A DNA stretch of 64,000 bases from IMG/VR virus record IMGVR_UViG_3300032163_000002, positions 62,001-126,000 of that record; one strand, 5' to 3'. Position numbers and translations under genes: made by a program. Each line of letters begins with the position of its first letter. The first letter of the stretch is position 1. A model generated the notes under the pieces. That model was not told where the DNA came from. It worked only from the letters and a program-made list of their open reading frames with translations, and made no database searches. Of the stretch, positions 38,587 through 48,642 are shown in pieces. Origin of the DNA: a virus.

Positions 38587-41500
38587 ATTTCTACTTTTAC
38601 AACAAGTTCTCATGGAATTTGTGGTTCACCACAACATTGAAGGACTAGTACGACTTTGGAAAGATGAATTCATTGACGGTGTTCCACCTGTAGACGCTAG
38701 TAAATTTCTCGAAGATCCTTACTTTCTAGGTGAATTTGGAAAATCCCTTTATCCTGTATGGAAAAAAGACCTTCTTTACGTTCTCAATCCAATCAATAAC
38801 ATTGAAGAGTGGGCTCTTGTAGGCGCGCAAGGTTCTGGAAAATCGACCGCGGCCCTCGTTGGGCAGACCTATAAACTCTATTGGCTGTCTCGGCTGAAAA
38901 ACCCGCAAAAATACTTCTTTCTCGACCCGACCACAAACATCTATTTCGGGTTCTTTACGTTGAATAGGGAAAAAGCCGAAGATATCCTTTACAGTAAATT
39001 TCATGCCATCTTGGAACAATCCAGCTATTTCAAGGATCGGTTCCCGATGCGCAAACGCCGTGTTGGCGGAATCAAGGTCTCGAAGAATATACAAGATCAG
39101 ACAACGGAAGGCTCTGACTGGAATTACGAATTGCTTTTTCCAAAAGGTGTACACATCGTTTCAGGATCGCAAACCTCCCACGCCCTTTCCATTGATCTGA
39201 TGAGCGTCGTACTTGACGAAATGAACTGGCGGCGAAAAAAAACTCTTCGCCCTGAAGAAGACATAAACTCTGCTCTCACACTTTATGAGCAAGTTCGTAC
39301 ACGTATCTCCTCGCGCTTCATGACACAAGGTGTAAAACCGGGACTCTTGACTGTCATCTCTTCAAAACGCGCCACGACAGACTTCATGGATTCACTTGTG
39401 GCTCGAATGAAAAAGGAGCCATATCGTTGTTATATTTCAGATTATGCTCTATGGGAAGCCAAACCAGACAGAATTTATTCAGGGAAAAAATTCTACGTCT
39501 TCGTCGGGGGCTCTCAAACCAAGAGCCATATCATCGACGACACACATCTCCATGAGTACGATGTATCCCTGAAAAATGTTTACGCTATTCCCGTCGAATA
39601 CCGTGCTGAATTTGACATGAGCTTGACCACAGCTCTACACGACATCGCAGGTATTTCAACTGTACCTCATGAACTTCTTTTTGATAAAGAAGAACATTTA
39701 ACGCAATGCATTGACCTAACCCGAACTTCTCCTTTTACACAAGATGTCATTGAACTTGGCCTTTCCTCTCCTTACTCCCTCAACAAATTTTTCAAGCAAG
39801 CCGAATTCACTCACCACGACGGTTTCAAACTCAAGCCGAAATACTGGCCGGAGTCAGAAAGGTACATTCATATAGACCTTTCAAAGACAAAAAACGCCAC
39901 AGGAATAACAATGCTATGTCCGTACAAAGTCGGACGAATGGTTATACCCGTTCCCGGAGGATCACCGGTCGTTACTCTTGTTCCGCTTGTCTGGATTGAT
40001 CTCATGATGCGTCTCGTGGCTCCAAAGGAAGATCAAATTGATTATGACAAAATCAGAGAGTTCGTTCAATATCTTCGGAATTGCGGATTCCGTATCGTAA
40101 ATGTTTCCTACGATACTTACCAATGCTTAGCCGCTGGAACACTCGTGAACACATCCAGAGGACTTATTCCCATTGAAAAAGCAAAAATTGGAGACCTCGT
40201 CGCCTCTAGAATAGGTCCGCGTCCAGTACAGAAAACATGGTCATTCGGTGAACACAGCACAATTAAAATCACCATGAAAGATGGAGACACTCTCGAAGGT
40301 ACAGAAAAGCATTGTATTGAAGTTCGTACAGCATGGGCGCAGGGGAAAGATAGGCGCGTAGTCTCTAAATGGAAATGGAAACGTCTGGATGAAATCAAAT
40401 TAGGAGATGTGGTTCATCTCGTGGAAGAAGCCGTACCATTAAACACAAGAAAAAATACAATACTGTGCGGCAGTAAACTCAACTTCGGATGGAGACGCGG
40501 TGCTGGTAGAAAAAGCAAAGCGGACACTTGGGAATTTCCAAAACGAATGACGCCTGAACTAGCAGAAGTACTAGGGCTTTTGTGGGGGGATGGAAATATC
40601 TCTGAAGACAGCTTGCGCCTTACAGTTACTCCAAATGAAGCTCCTAATGCCCGTCGTGTATTCCGTGCATTATTCGGGTTCTCTCCAAAATACAGAGCGC
40701 GTAAATCTACCCACGGTGTCATATCCGTTTCTGGTAGATGGATAACAAGATGGATGAAAAAGAACGGGTTACTGAAGCCTCTGATTCCGGAAGCCATTCT
40801 CACAAGCAGTCGAGAAGTTCAGGCCGCATTTATTCAAGGTTTATTCGCAACCGATGGCTCTGTTAATAAAAACACAGGGCAGGTGAGTTTTTCCACCAAG
40901 CATCTCAAGCTGGCCGAGCAAGTAATGATCCTTCTCCGCACAGAATTCGGCCTCGCCTGTCATCTAACAAAAATACAGCGCGGGCATAAAGGGGATTACC
41001 TACAAGAAGGCATTCAGTATGTTGTTTTAGTTCGAGGAAGTCGCAACGCATTCATCAGTCAGATCGGGTTCAGTTACACTAAAAAAACCCGCGATCTAGC
41101 TCTGCACAACAACAGACCGGGACGTAGAATTTTTTCTCGCATCGCTAAAATTGAATCTTCCAGAGCAAGAGTATTCGACCTTCAGGTAGAAGGCGATCCG
41201 TCTTATACGGCTAATGGCTTCGTGTCACATAACAGTGCTGATAGTATTCAGTTGCTCTCAAAAATGGGCTTCAACACATCAAATATTTCTGTAGAAGCCG
41301 ACCTTCCTTATCTCAATCTACGCACAGCATTTGCACAAAAGCGCATTAACTGGTATCGGTACGATCCGGCTATCGAAGAATTAAAAGCCCTGATTCACGA
41401 TCTTGAAAAAGACAATGTTGATCATCCAGACATGGACCCTTTCGGAGGTCCGGGAAGAAAAGACATAGCTGATTCCATTTGTGGTGCCTATACAGCGTTA

Positions 41501-41773
41501 GCACGAGCTATCGCAACGAAAAAAGTCAGCACTGCCAGTCCAACAGCCATTAATCTCGGACAGATCCGCCCGAAAGAACCGGCTGTTGTAGACGCAAGTG
41601 TGGTTGAATTTTTCAGGGGAGTTATACCTGTAGTTCCAGATTCCGTAACTGGTCATCGAACAGACCGCTTTATCACGGAAGACTATCAGGAATACCCAAA
41701 GAATGCCACGATAGAAGAAGTGTTGAAGGAGGAAAAAGAAGATGAGAAAAAAGAAATACTTAAGCCCGGATGA
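38411..41773 (+). CDS. terL: Terminase large subunit with intein
   Basis: 1120 residues from GTG 38411 (GGAG 7 nt upstream). ATPase: Walker A GAQGSGKSTAAL at ~145, Walker B LMSVVLDEMNW. Nuclease domain: HIDLSKTKNATG, then VNVSYDTYQ. Here the chain is broken by an intein (residues 572-941) starting CLAAGTLVNT and ending GFVSHN. The extein resumes with SADSIQLL, so splicing rebuilds DTYQSADSIQ, a conserved block of the nuclease domain. The mature protein is about 750 residues. It packages DNA into proheads through the portal encoded next. Enzyme activity before splicing is unlikely. Confidence 0.93.
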   Translation: MNKVHPSLTALPLLLTKRLTDAQAEALETGCESYAKSPQLNVVLHYIYGLFVNCQSDAEFLLLQQVLMEFVVHHNIEGLVRLWKDEFIDGVPPVDASKFLEDPYFLGEFGKSLYPVWKKDLLYVLNPINNIEEWALVGAQGSGKSTAALVGQTYKLYWLSRLKNPQKYFFLDPTTNIYFGFFTLNREKAEDILYSKFHAILEQSSYFKDRFPMRKRRVGGIKVSKNIQDQTTEGSDWNYELLFPKGVHIVSGSQTSHALSIDLMSVVLDEMNWRRKKTLRPEEDINSALTLYEQVRTRISSRFMTQGVKPGLLTVISSKRATTDFMDSLVARMKKEPYRCYISDYALWEAKPDRIYSGKKFYVFVGGSQTKSHIIDDTHLHEYDVSLKNVYAIPVEYRAEFDMSLTTALHDIAGISTVPHELLFDKEEHLTQCIDLTRTSPFTQDVIELGLSSPYSLNKFFKQAEFTHHDGFKLKPKYWPESERYIHIDLSKTKNATGITMLCPYKVGRMVIPVPGGSPVVTLVPLVWIDLMMRLVAPKEDQIDYDKIREFVQYLRNCGFRIVNVSYDTYQCLAAGTLVNTSRGLIPIEKAKIGDLVASRIGPRPVQKTWSFGEHSTIKITMKDGDTLEGTEKHCIEVRTAWAQGKDRRVVSKWKWKRLDEIKLGDVVHLVEEAVPLNTRKNTILCGSKLNFGWRRGAGRKSKADTWEFPKRMTPELAEVLGLLWGDGNISEDSLRLTVTPNEAPNARRVFRALFGFSPKYRARKSTHGVISVSGRWITRWMKKNGLLKPLIPEAILTSSREVQAAFIQGLFATDGSVNKNTGQVSFSTKHLKLAEQVMILLRTEFGLACHLTKIQRGHKGDYLQEGIQYVVLVRGSRNAFISQIGFSYTKKTRDLALHNNRPGRRIFSRIAKIESSRARVFDLQVEGDPSYTANGFVSHNSADSIQLLSKMGFNTSNISVEADLPYLNLRTAFAQKRINWYRYDPAIEELKALIHDLEKDNVDHPDMDPFGGPGRKDIADSICGAYTALARAIATKKVSTASPTAINLGQIRPKEPAVVDASVVEFFRGVIPVVPDSVTGHRTDRFITEDYQEYPKNATIEEVLKEEKEDEKKEILKPG
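40124..41233 (+). other. Intein in terminase, LAGLIDADG type (370 residues)
   Basis: Begins with Cys (CLAAGTLVNTSRGLIPI), block B EGTEKHCIEV, ends VSHN before Ser. Two dodecapeptide motifs, EVLGLLWGDGNI and IQGLFATDGSV, mark a homing endonuclease with both acidic residues present, so it may be active. Inserted in an essential conserved motif, as usual for homing inteins. Confidence 0.93.
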
Positions 41774-41808
41774 AAAAAGGACTATCCTATTGAGGAGAAC
41801 TTCATCAC

Positions 41809-44748
41809 ATGGCTAGAATTGCTGAAGACAGAATTATTCCTTTGAGTCAGCTTAATCGGGTGCAAAAAGCCCTCATTAGAATCTTCGGCATTGACAGGTG
41901 GATTTTCGGGCGCAAAGCCATCACCAAGACGGGCGGCGGAGATCCAGAAGCAGTACGCCAAGAACAGATGTCCCTTCTCATGGGGGAATTCTCAGCCTAT
42001 ACGCAGTTAAGCAATGACAGACACGTAAAATACGCAGACTATGACGCGATGGACGAAGGTAGCCCTGAAGTTGCTTCTGTCCTCTCTCTCTACGCACAAG
42101 AAGCTTCTCCGGAAGACTTGCACACGCGTAAGGTGATATGGGTGACGGCAAAAGAAAAGGATCTTGAAAAAACCCTGAACCGACTGATACGAGAACTGAA
42201 TCTCGAAGAGCGCGCGTGGGGCACAATTCGAAATCTGGCAAAATATGGTGATTGCTTTTTGCTCAATTTATTTGCCGAAGGAAAAGGGGAAGGTACAGCA
42301 CACGAAAAGAACAAGACATATCTACGTTCTTTACAATATATTTATCCCGGTCGTGTTAAACGTATTGAAGCTGATACATTGCTTGGGTATGTTTCAGAAG
42401 ACCTTGCCACAATTATTCCTCCTGATGACGACGAACATAATATGTATGCTCCGTGGGTTTTCTGTTACGATGCTGAGACGGAAGTTCTTACATCTCGTGG
42501 CTGGCTACATTTCAAGGATCTTGAAAAAACCGACATGATAGCTACTCGAAACCTTCGAACAAAGCAATTCGAATGGCAAAAACCTACAGAATACGTCAAT
42601 CACCCGTATTCTGGTCCTATGGTTAAATTCAGTTCTAATACGGTGGATCTTCTCGTTACACCTAATCATAGAATGCTGGTTTGGATTCCCACCAACAATA
42701 AAATTGGAACTGAACGAATCATCAAGGCCGAAGATATCATAACAGACAAACACAACCGCTCTCATTTTTCAATTCCGATGACATCTTCTTGGGCGGGTAA
42801 CGAAATCAAAAATGTTACATTTAATCCGATAACTTCTCAGGTAACACGTCAAGAGCGTAACGGAAAAATAGCTACGCGCAATCAATGTAACCAGCAGCCT
42901 CTAAGTCTATCTGGAGATGATTATTGCGCGCTCATGGGAGCATGCCTTTCCGAAGGTAGCGTTGATCGTAAAAAAGGACTGCAAATTGCACAGCGCACCA
43001 CATCAAAAGGATACACTAAATATAAAGAACTGTTCGAACGCATTAACGGGGGAAATGCTAGGCACAACGGTAAAGTGTTTTGGATTTATCGTCGTTGTTT
43101 AGTGCCTTTCTTCAATGCATTCGGATATTCTCACGAAAAGTTCATTCCTGACAACATCATGAACGCTATCCCTAGACAACTTAAAATCTTTTGGGAGTAT
43201 TACGTACTAGGTGACGGCTGGTTCACACGAGATAGAAAAACACGAAACGGAATAGACCCGGTTATGATTGCAACCAGTAGCTTCCAGATGGCAGGACAAC
43301 TTCAAGAAATCGCACAAAAATTAGGTTTTTGCGCCACCATGCGAACATTTCCAGCCAAAGACAAGATAATCAAAGGCCAGCGCACTCATATGCGCAAAAA
43401 TTACCGTATTACGCTTCGAAATACTAAAGCTGTAACTTTTAAGTCTGAAATGACTGAATACACCGGTACAATTCACTGCGCGACAGTCCCTAACGGAGTC
43501 ATGTATGTTAGGCGAAACGGTAAGCCTGCATGGTGTGGAAATACTCATGGACGACTGATGGCATACGATCAAGAAAGTATTTACGGGAGATCAATGTGCG
43601 AGGAAGTTCGAAAAATTTGGAAAATGCTGAGTATCCTTGAAACGATGGTGGCACTCGCACATGTCCAAAGGGCCATTGACCGAAATGTGTTCATGATAGA
43701 TGTGGGGACCGCATCCGAAGAGGAAGCTCTTGCTCTCGTAAAAAAATACAAACAGTGGCTTCGTCGAAAGGAATTTTTCGATCCTCAGACGAATCAATTC
43801 AAAAATGACTTCAACCCTACCACGATCCAAGAAGATATTTTCTGGCCGACTCGTCCCAATTCCAATTCACGAGTTGATACACTTCAAGGAAAAACAGTAC
43901 CACAAGGACTCGTAGATGATCTGAATTACTTTCGCAATAAGCTCTGTGGAGGGCTAGGTGTTCCGCGTGAATACCTCGACGGTACAACACAAGGTTCAGT
44001 CTTCGACTCAAAAGCTGCTCTCGTTCTACAAGATATTCATTTCGCCCGAAAAATCGAACGGCTTCAACGAAGCTTTCGCCAGATGATTCATCGTATCTGT
44101 CAAGTTCATCTTGCTCTTGATGGTGTAATAACAAACGAATTTGAAATACGCATGGCTCCACTTTCTCTTATTAGCGATAGGCTCAATGAAGACTTGTGGC
44201 AACGACGTGCAGAAGTTCTTGGAGTGTTGACTCTGCTTGCTACACAAATGGGTTGGCCGCAAGATGTTTGGAATATTTATCTCACAAAAAATTTCATTCG
44301 AGACATTCCAAGTGACATATTGGAAAAACTAATCGAAGGTATCAAAAAAATGGTGCCGCCAGAAGGACTCCCACAAGATGTGAGCACATCGGGAGAAACC
44401 GGAAACGGCGAGAAAGGGGGAAAATCCAGCGGACCCCCAATGACTCACAACCCAAAGAATCCACTCTCACCTGATGTTCCGAAAAAAATACCTCATGCTG
44501 ATTTCCCTCTTACCCCGAAAAACCTTTTCAAAGATGCATTCGGAAAGATAGCAGCAGATAGCTTGGAAGAATCTCTTTATGAAAGCTACGGCGAAACAGA
44601 AACACTCGAACGGCTAAAAAGAGACCTCTCAAAAATGAAGCGGGGCATCATTGAAAAATATCCAGAACTTGAAAATATGGCAAAAGCTGCGGAAAAAGAA
44701 CTAGATGAAGACGAGAAGAAAGAGTCGAATGAAGATGAGGAGGAGTAA
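41809..44748 (+). CDS. Portal protein with intein
   Basis: 979 residues. GAGGAG precedes the ATG. The extein (about 619 residues) has a T4-gp20-like layout: AKYGDCFLLNLF, YIYPGRVKRIE, HGRLMAYDQESIYGRSMCEE, and DVGTASEEEALALVKKYK. The intein occupies residues 219-578, between APWVF and THGRLMAY. The portal forms the dodecameric ring at one vertex for packaging and tail joining. C-terminus acidic and disordered. Followed by the HU-like gene in a TAATG overlap. Confidence 0.88.
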   Translation: MARIAEDRIIPLSQLNRVQKALIRIFGIDRWIFGRKAITKTGGGDPEAVRQEQMSLLMGEFSAYTQLSNDRHVKYADYDAMDEGSPEVASVLSLYAQEASPEDLHTRKVIWVTAKEKDLEKTLNRLIRELNLEERAWGTIRNLAKYGDCFLLNLFAEGKGEGTAHEKNKTYLRSLQYIYPGRVKRIEADTLLGYVSEDLATIIPPDDDEHNMYAPWVFCYDAETEVLTSRGWLHFKDLEKTDMIATRNLRTKQFEWQKPTEYVNHPYSGPMVKFSSNTVDLLVTPNHRMLVWIPTNNKIGTERIIKAEDIITDKHNRSHFSIPMTSSWAGNEIKNVTFNPITSQVTRQERNGKIATRNQCNQQPLSLSGDDYCALMGACLSEGSVDRKKGLQIAQRTTSKGYTKYKELFERINGGNARHNGKVFWIYRRCLVPFFNAFGYSHEKFIPDNIMNAIPRQLKIFWEYYVLGDGWFTRDRKTRNGIDPVMIATSSFQMAGQLQEIAQKLGFCATMRTFPAKDKIIKGQRTHMRKNYRITLRNTKAVTFKSEMTEYTGTIHCATVPNGVMYVRRNGKPAWCGNTHGRLMAYDQESIYGRSMCEEVRKIWKMLSILETMVALAHVQRAIDRNVFMIDVGTASEEEALALVKKYKQWLRRKEFFDPQTNQFKNDFNPTTIQEDIFWPTRPNSNSRVDTLQGKTVPQGLVDDLNYFRNKLCGGLGVPREYLDGTTQGSVFDSKAALVLQDIHFARKIERLQRSFRQMIHRICQVHLALDGVITNEFEIRMAPLSLISDRLNEDLWQRRAEVLGVLTLLATQMGWPQDVWNIYLTKNFIRDIPSDILEKLIEGIKKMVPPEGLPQDVSTSGETGNGEKGGKSSGPPMTHNPKNPLSPDVPKKIPHADFPLTPKNLFKDAFGKIAADSLEESLYESYGETETLERLKRDLSKMKRGIIEKYPELENMAKAAEKELDEDEKKESNEDEEE
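42463..43542 (+). other. Intein in portal, LAGLIDADG type (360 residues)
   Basis: Begins CYDAETEVLTSRGWLHF, block B LVTPNHRMLV, ends PAWCGN before Thr. The penultimate residue is Gly rather than the usual His, so the last splicing step may be slower or need another residue. Endonuclease motifs ALMGACLSEGSV and YYVLGDGWF are present. Confidence 0.92.
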
Positions 44749-45122
44749 TGACCGGAATACCTTCTCCTCAAACTCTTCTCGCCAAACGCACTGTTGAAAA
44801 ATTACGAAATACCTTGCTTCCGAGTGCTGCACCTTACGAACCTGACTGGAATATGGCAATGATCCAGCGAGTTCTCGGTGCCCTTGGAGAAGTTATTCTC
44901 GATGCCGTTTCTCACGGAGAAGAAGTTCAGCTTGGGCGACTCGGTTCTTTTTTTCCGAAAGTTTTTGATGAACGAATTGTTGCTTCCAATTTACAAGGTG
45001 GCGAGAAAAAAGTAATCCCAAAGCGTATACATCTCGGCTTCGATGCTACTACAAGCGCAGAAACACGCGTGCAAGAGTTCAGCAAATTTCTCAATGAATT
45101 CGATAAGCGGAAAACAAGTTGA
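44748..45122 (+). CDS. HU/IHF-like protein in the head operon
   Basis: 124 residues. LGALGEVILDAVSHGEEVQL then GRLGSFFPK, and after a basic segment KKVIPKRIHLGF: this follows the HU order of helix, GxxVxLxxFG-type turn, beta arm and final helix, extended at both ends. HU-like proteins bend or coat DNA. Its position between portal and head morphogenesis genes suggests a role in packaging or a virion component; a fold resembling HU without DNA binding is also possible. Confidence 0.5.
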   Translation: MTGIPSPQTLLAKRTVEKLRNTLLPSAAPYEPDWNMAMIQRVLGALGEVILDAVSHGEEVQLGRLGSFFPKVFDERIVASNLQGGEKKVIPKRIHLGFDATTSAETRVQEFSKFLNEFDKRKTS

Positions 45123-47176
45123 TGAAAACTCCTGTGGATCTCTTCGCCGAAGCCACACTGTATGAAGCACTGGTGGGCGCCATGATTTACGAATCCAAAT
45201 ATTTTCCGACACACGGACACGTTAGACACGCGCCTTCTTCCAGAAATAGAATACGAACGCAACTTCATACGTATGACGCGCTGGCAAACTACGATCAATG
45301 GAAAAATGCCAAACGTTATCAGGCAGGTGTAGTGAAAGCTGCCTTCGACCGAGTAAAATCAGATTTCAAAAGAGCACTACTTGACGCTACGCAGGGTTAC
45401 AGAGCAAAAAAATACAATGCCAACGAAATGAAGGTGCTATCAAAAGTTGCTTTCGATAATGCTTATACGAGTGCTTACGCTCTTGGTCTACGCGCAGCAG
45501 GGCTAACCCGTCTAAGCATGGGGCAAAAAACAGCCACCTCTGGCCCGACAATGGACCCACACGACAAAGAATGGCTGAAAAGCTCAGTAGCGCATGAACG
45601 CCGGTACTGGAATGAATTCGTAAGCTCCATCATTTCGGGAAGCATTGACGCTAAATGGCGTGCTTTCACGATGGAACAGCGTGTAGAATTTTATGTGCGT
45701 ACACTCGACCACGTATATGAAACTGCCCGAGTCGTAGGACATCCTGTTCACACAATTTTTTACTGGACCCTGCACCCAGCAGAACACTGTATCGCTGAAT
45801 CAGCATGGCTCGTGACCGATCAAGGGCTTCTTACCATGAAAGAAGCAGCTAAAACAATGCAATGCCGCGTTGCCACTGGAATGACAAACGGGCTCGGCAA
45901 TATTAGAAAAGTAATTTCAAAAGGTCATCAGCCAGTCCTGTGTATCACGACACATCTTGGCTATCACCTCGAAGGTACGAATGAGCACCGTATTGTGATT
46001 TATGATGTAGCAACAAAAAATCTTGCGTGGAAAACACTCGGTCAAATTAAACGTGGGGATCTACTTGTCATGACACGCGGACAATTCGACCGTTACGGAG
46101 CAGGCCGCCACATTGATCCGGAAATTGCAGAGCTTCTTGGGTTTATCGAAGGAAACGGTTACTACTGGCACGAAAAACACGCCACACGAAAAACTCCAAG
46201 GCAAATACTTGGATACCTTTTAGATCGTCGAGACATGGATCTTTGGACTCGTTACAACGACGCTCTTTTACGAAACGGTATGGAAACCTTCAGAGCCAAC
46301 AACTATTCTGGTTCTAATCATGTCTTAAATATTCGGACAGGAAAACTCAGCACAATAAAGACCCTTCGTTTACTCGGAGCCAAATCAGGATTTTCCGAAG
46401 TCATCAGGGCATTCTCCCCCGATTCATTAGCTGCGTATCTACGTGGACTTTTTGAAGCTGATGGTTCGTGTGGTAGGAGAAAAACCGACACAAAACTAAT
46501 TTCGATTAGCGTCTGTTTTTCCTCTGCAAAGGAAACATTCATTCGAGACATTCAGATGGCCCTCTTCTCCCTTGGCATTTTAAGTCGTATTTACAAACAA
46601 ACAGGAAACACAAACTTCAAGCAAAACCGAACTCTGTGGACCCTGAAGATTCTCGGAGGAGCTAATCTCGTTCGATTCATCGAACGTATCAATTTCGCCA
46701 GTCGAAGAAAGCGTCTTCAACTCAGAGAAGTCCACGAAAAAGAGACCAGAGGTGATACATTCCCGGTTCATGAAAAGAAACGTGCATCAGTTGGTCAGCT
46801 TATTGAAATGAACGTCAAAAACCACAAAATTCAAGAGTGGCTGACATCCGACATTCATTTTGCTAGAGCCGTAACACTGAAAAAGCTTAAGCCACGCGAA
46901 GTCTATGACGTACTTGACAGCTCAACACATACTTTTTCGGCCAATGGTTTTCTCGTGCATAATTGCGATGGCTGTATCATGTTAGCAGATAATTCTCCTT
47001 ACACACGCGAAACACTTCCTGCCGTACCACGTTCAGGAGCTACACAGTGCCTTGCAAACTGTAAATGTGAACTTCGTGTCGTGACCCCTTCCAATACAAA
47101 TCAATGGGATCAAATCAGGAAACAAGGAAATCGAAATATCCTTCTTGCAAAATTAAAGTCCCTCAAACGTAGATGA
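45122..47176 (+). CDS. Head morphogenesis protein (SPP1 gp7-like) with intein
   Basis: 684 residues from ATG 45122 (TGATG overlap). Extein about 292 residues: helical N-terminal domain, then WTLHPAEH and, after the intein, CDGCIMLADNSPYTRE followed by QCLANCKCEL. These blocks are characteristic of the minor head protein family (gp7/Mu gpF). The intein covers residues 223-614 and splits the CxxC motif from its preceding His. Gp7-type proteins are internal minor head proteins involved in DNA delivery. Confidence 0.88.
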   Translation: MKTPVDLFAEATLYEALVGAMIYESKYFPTHGHVRHAPSSRNRIRTQLHTYDALANYDQWKNAKRYQAGVVKAAFDRVKSDFKRALLDATQGYRAKKYNANEMKVLSKVAFDNAYTSAYALGLRAAGLTRLSMGQKTATSGPTMDPHDKEWLKSSVAHERRYWNEFVSSIISGSIDAKWRAFTMEQRVEFYVRTLDHVYETARVVGHPVHTIFYWTLHPAEHCIAESAWLVTDQGLLTMKEAAKTMQCRVATGMTNGLGNIRKVISKGHQPVLCITTHLGYHLEGTNEHRIVIYDVATKNLAWKTLGQIKRGDLLVMTRGQFDRYGAGRHIDPEIAELLGFIEGNGYYWHEKHATRKTPRQILGYLLDRRDMDLWTRYNDALLRNGMETFRANNYSGSNHVLNIRTGKLSTIKTLRLLGAKSGFSEVIRAFSPDSLAAYLRGLFEADGSCGRRKTDTKLISISVCFSSAKETFIRDIQMALFSLGILSRIYKQTGNTNFKQNRTLWTLKILGGANLVRFIERINFASRRKRLQLREVHEKETRGDTFPVHEKKRASVGQLIEMNVKNHKIQEWLTSDIHFARAVTLKKLKPREVYDVLDSSTHTFSANGFLVHNCDGCIMLADNSPYTRETLPAVPRSGATQCLANCKCELRVVTPSNTNQWDQIRKQGNRNILLAKLKSLKRR
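45788..46963 (+). other. Intein in head morphogenesis protein, LAGLIDADG type (392 residues)
   Basis: Begins CIAESAWLVTDQGLLTM, block B EGTNEHRIVI, ends NGFLVHN before Cys. Motifs LLGFIEGNGYY (Asn after Gly) and LRGLFEADGSC. Inserted in front of the conserved CDGC of the extein. Confidence 0.92.
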
Positions 47177-47907
47177 ACTATCTTCATGAGGATCTCATGA
47201 AGAAACCACTGAACGAAACATTACTTCCTCCCGCCGTAGAAATAATCACGATAATCCCCCTAAAAACCACCGACAAATTCCTCGGCGGAAAACCTGAATA
47301 TGACGCAGACATAAAATGGAGTCCTGTAACCGCAGAAGCTTTTAGGAATTCCTTCCATGAATACAGCCCCGAATACCCTCTCATCGCGCAATTCATTGAT
47401 GCCGCGATGCAGCAACCTGAAGCTGTCTTCGGTTTTCGAGCTGGAGACGTGGATCTTCCTATCCTGCTTTCCTTCCGTCCCGCCAAAGGTGGGCTATGCA
47501 TAGGAACCGCAAGTCCAGACTGGTTCTCCTCGGCAGGCCCGGACGCCGACGAAGACGAGGATGACCCCGGCTTCATCAGTCCCGGAACCGTTGAAAGCAC
47601 CGTTTTCCGTCTTCTCTTACCCGGTAAGAGCCCTGTTCCTGTCAAGGAGGGCTTAGGCTGGAAGATCTGTGTTCCTCGCCATAGACGGGCACAGGGCATG
47701 GCTGAGTCTATCTCTACGGCAGCCGCAGCCTACCTCGTCAGTCTCTCTCAGCGGAGCCTCACCATTCGAGAAGGAAAAGAAACCTACAGTGCCATCTTCA
47801 AATTCGAAGAAGACGCGAAAGAGTTCGCACGGATACTCGGTGCTCCTGAGCCTCTTATCGAAGATCAAGCCGAAAAAATCGCTCTTCGGCTTCTGCGAGA
47901 GGAGTGA
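47173..47907 (+). CDS. Hypothetical virion-operon protein
   Basis: 244 residues from ATG 47173, which overlaps the previous stop; ATG 47197 (codon 9) has an AGGA ribosome site and may be the true start. A central acidic loop (DADEDEDDPG) separates two alpha/beta parts. Not recognised; probably a head or decoration-associated protein from position. Confidence 0.7.
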   Translation: MNYLHEDLMKKPLNETLLPPAVEIITIIPLKTTDKFLGGKPEYDADIKWSPVTAEAFRNSFHEYSPEYPLIAQFIDAAMQQPEAVFGFRAGDVDLPILLSFRPAKGGLCIGTASPDWFSSAGPDADEDEDDPGFISPGTVESTVFRLLLPGKSPVPVKEGLGWKICVPRHRRAQGMAESISTAAAAYLVSLSQRSLTIREGKETYSAIFKFEEDAKEFARILGAPEPLIEDQAEKIALRLLREE

Positions 47908-47910
47908 ACC

Positions 47911-48321
47911 TTGAGTTTGACTTTGACCCTTAATGGAAATATCGGGCGCTCTACTTCTTCATACCAACGTGAAGTTCTGAGAGATTTAGCACTTGCTTCA
48001 GAAGAATGCACCCTAGAGACGGGTATCAAAAGATTCCTGCTTCGGTATGGCACAGGCTCGAACCCAGCGCCTACAATACTTCCGATTGTTGTTGCTTTCG
48101 ATCAAATCGTTGTGGTGAAATTTCTTTACGTCCATGTCACAAATGACGCTGTAATTCGGATAGAAAACAGCGCGGGGGCTACCAACAACAAATCCTGTGA
48201 CATTACGCTTGGCGGGCCAGAAGGCACACTCATTCTGTTCCCTGTATCCGTCACGAAGCTGTCAATTATTTCCACGACGACAGATTCAACAGAAGTTGAA
48301 ATTTATATGGCTGGAAATTAA
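47911..48321 (+). CDS. Hypothetical structural protein (TTG start)
   Basis: 136 residues, TTG 47911 preceded by GAGGAG. Almost all beta-strand (LYVHVTNDAVIRIENSAGA), like phage head-decoration or tail proteins. Position in the late operon supports a virion role. Confidence 0.65.
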   Translation: MSLTLTLNGNIGRSTSSYQREVLRDLALASEECTLETGIKRFLLRYGTGSNPAPTILPIVVAFDQIVVVKFLYVHVTNDAVIRIENSAGATNNKSCDITLGGPEGTLILFPVSVTKLSIISTTTDSTEVEIYMAGN

Positions 48322-48324
48322 GTC

Positions 48325-48564
48325 GTGAGTGAAAATCTTCAAGAAACTATGGGTGGCGAAAAGCAATACAGTTACTTCGACTTCATGCTGGCATTAAAAA
48401 CACTGCCAGATTCGGTAGCTACTCTCGCATTTACAGAATGGCTGACTGCCTTTGCTCTTGATAAAGACCGACAAGCAATCTTTCAAAAATACATAGAATG
48501 GTCAAAGACACCAAGCTGGAAAAGAAAACCGTGGGAAAACCCTCCAATGTGGCAAGACGGGTAA
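48325..48564 (+). CDS. Hypothetical protein, last gene of the rightward operon
   Basis: 79 residues from GTG 48325. Helical, ending in a Trp/Pro-rich tail (WKRKPWENPPMWQ). The strong hairpin at 48597 follows. Function unknown. Confidence 0.6.
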   Translation: MSENLQETMGGEKQYSYFDFMLALKTLPDSVATLAFTEWLTAFALDKDRQAIFQKYIEWSKTPSWKRKPWENPPMWQDG

Positions 48565-48591
48565 TAATTTCCAACCTCATCATTCAAATAC

Positions 48592-48624
48592 AAAAAAATA
48601 AGGGGGTCGAAAGATCCCCTTATT
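48592..48624 (-). terminator. Terminator between convergent operons
   Basis: AATAAGGGGGTC-GAAA-GATCCCCTTATT: a 12-bp stem (48597-48624, with one G-U) closed by a GAAA tetraloop. On the minus strand it runs into a seven-T tract, ending the tail operon. It probably also slows rightward transcription. Confidence 0.85.
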
Positions 48625-48642
48625 CATTAAAACCACTCTTGT

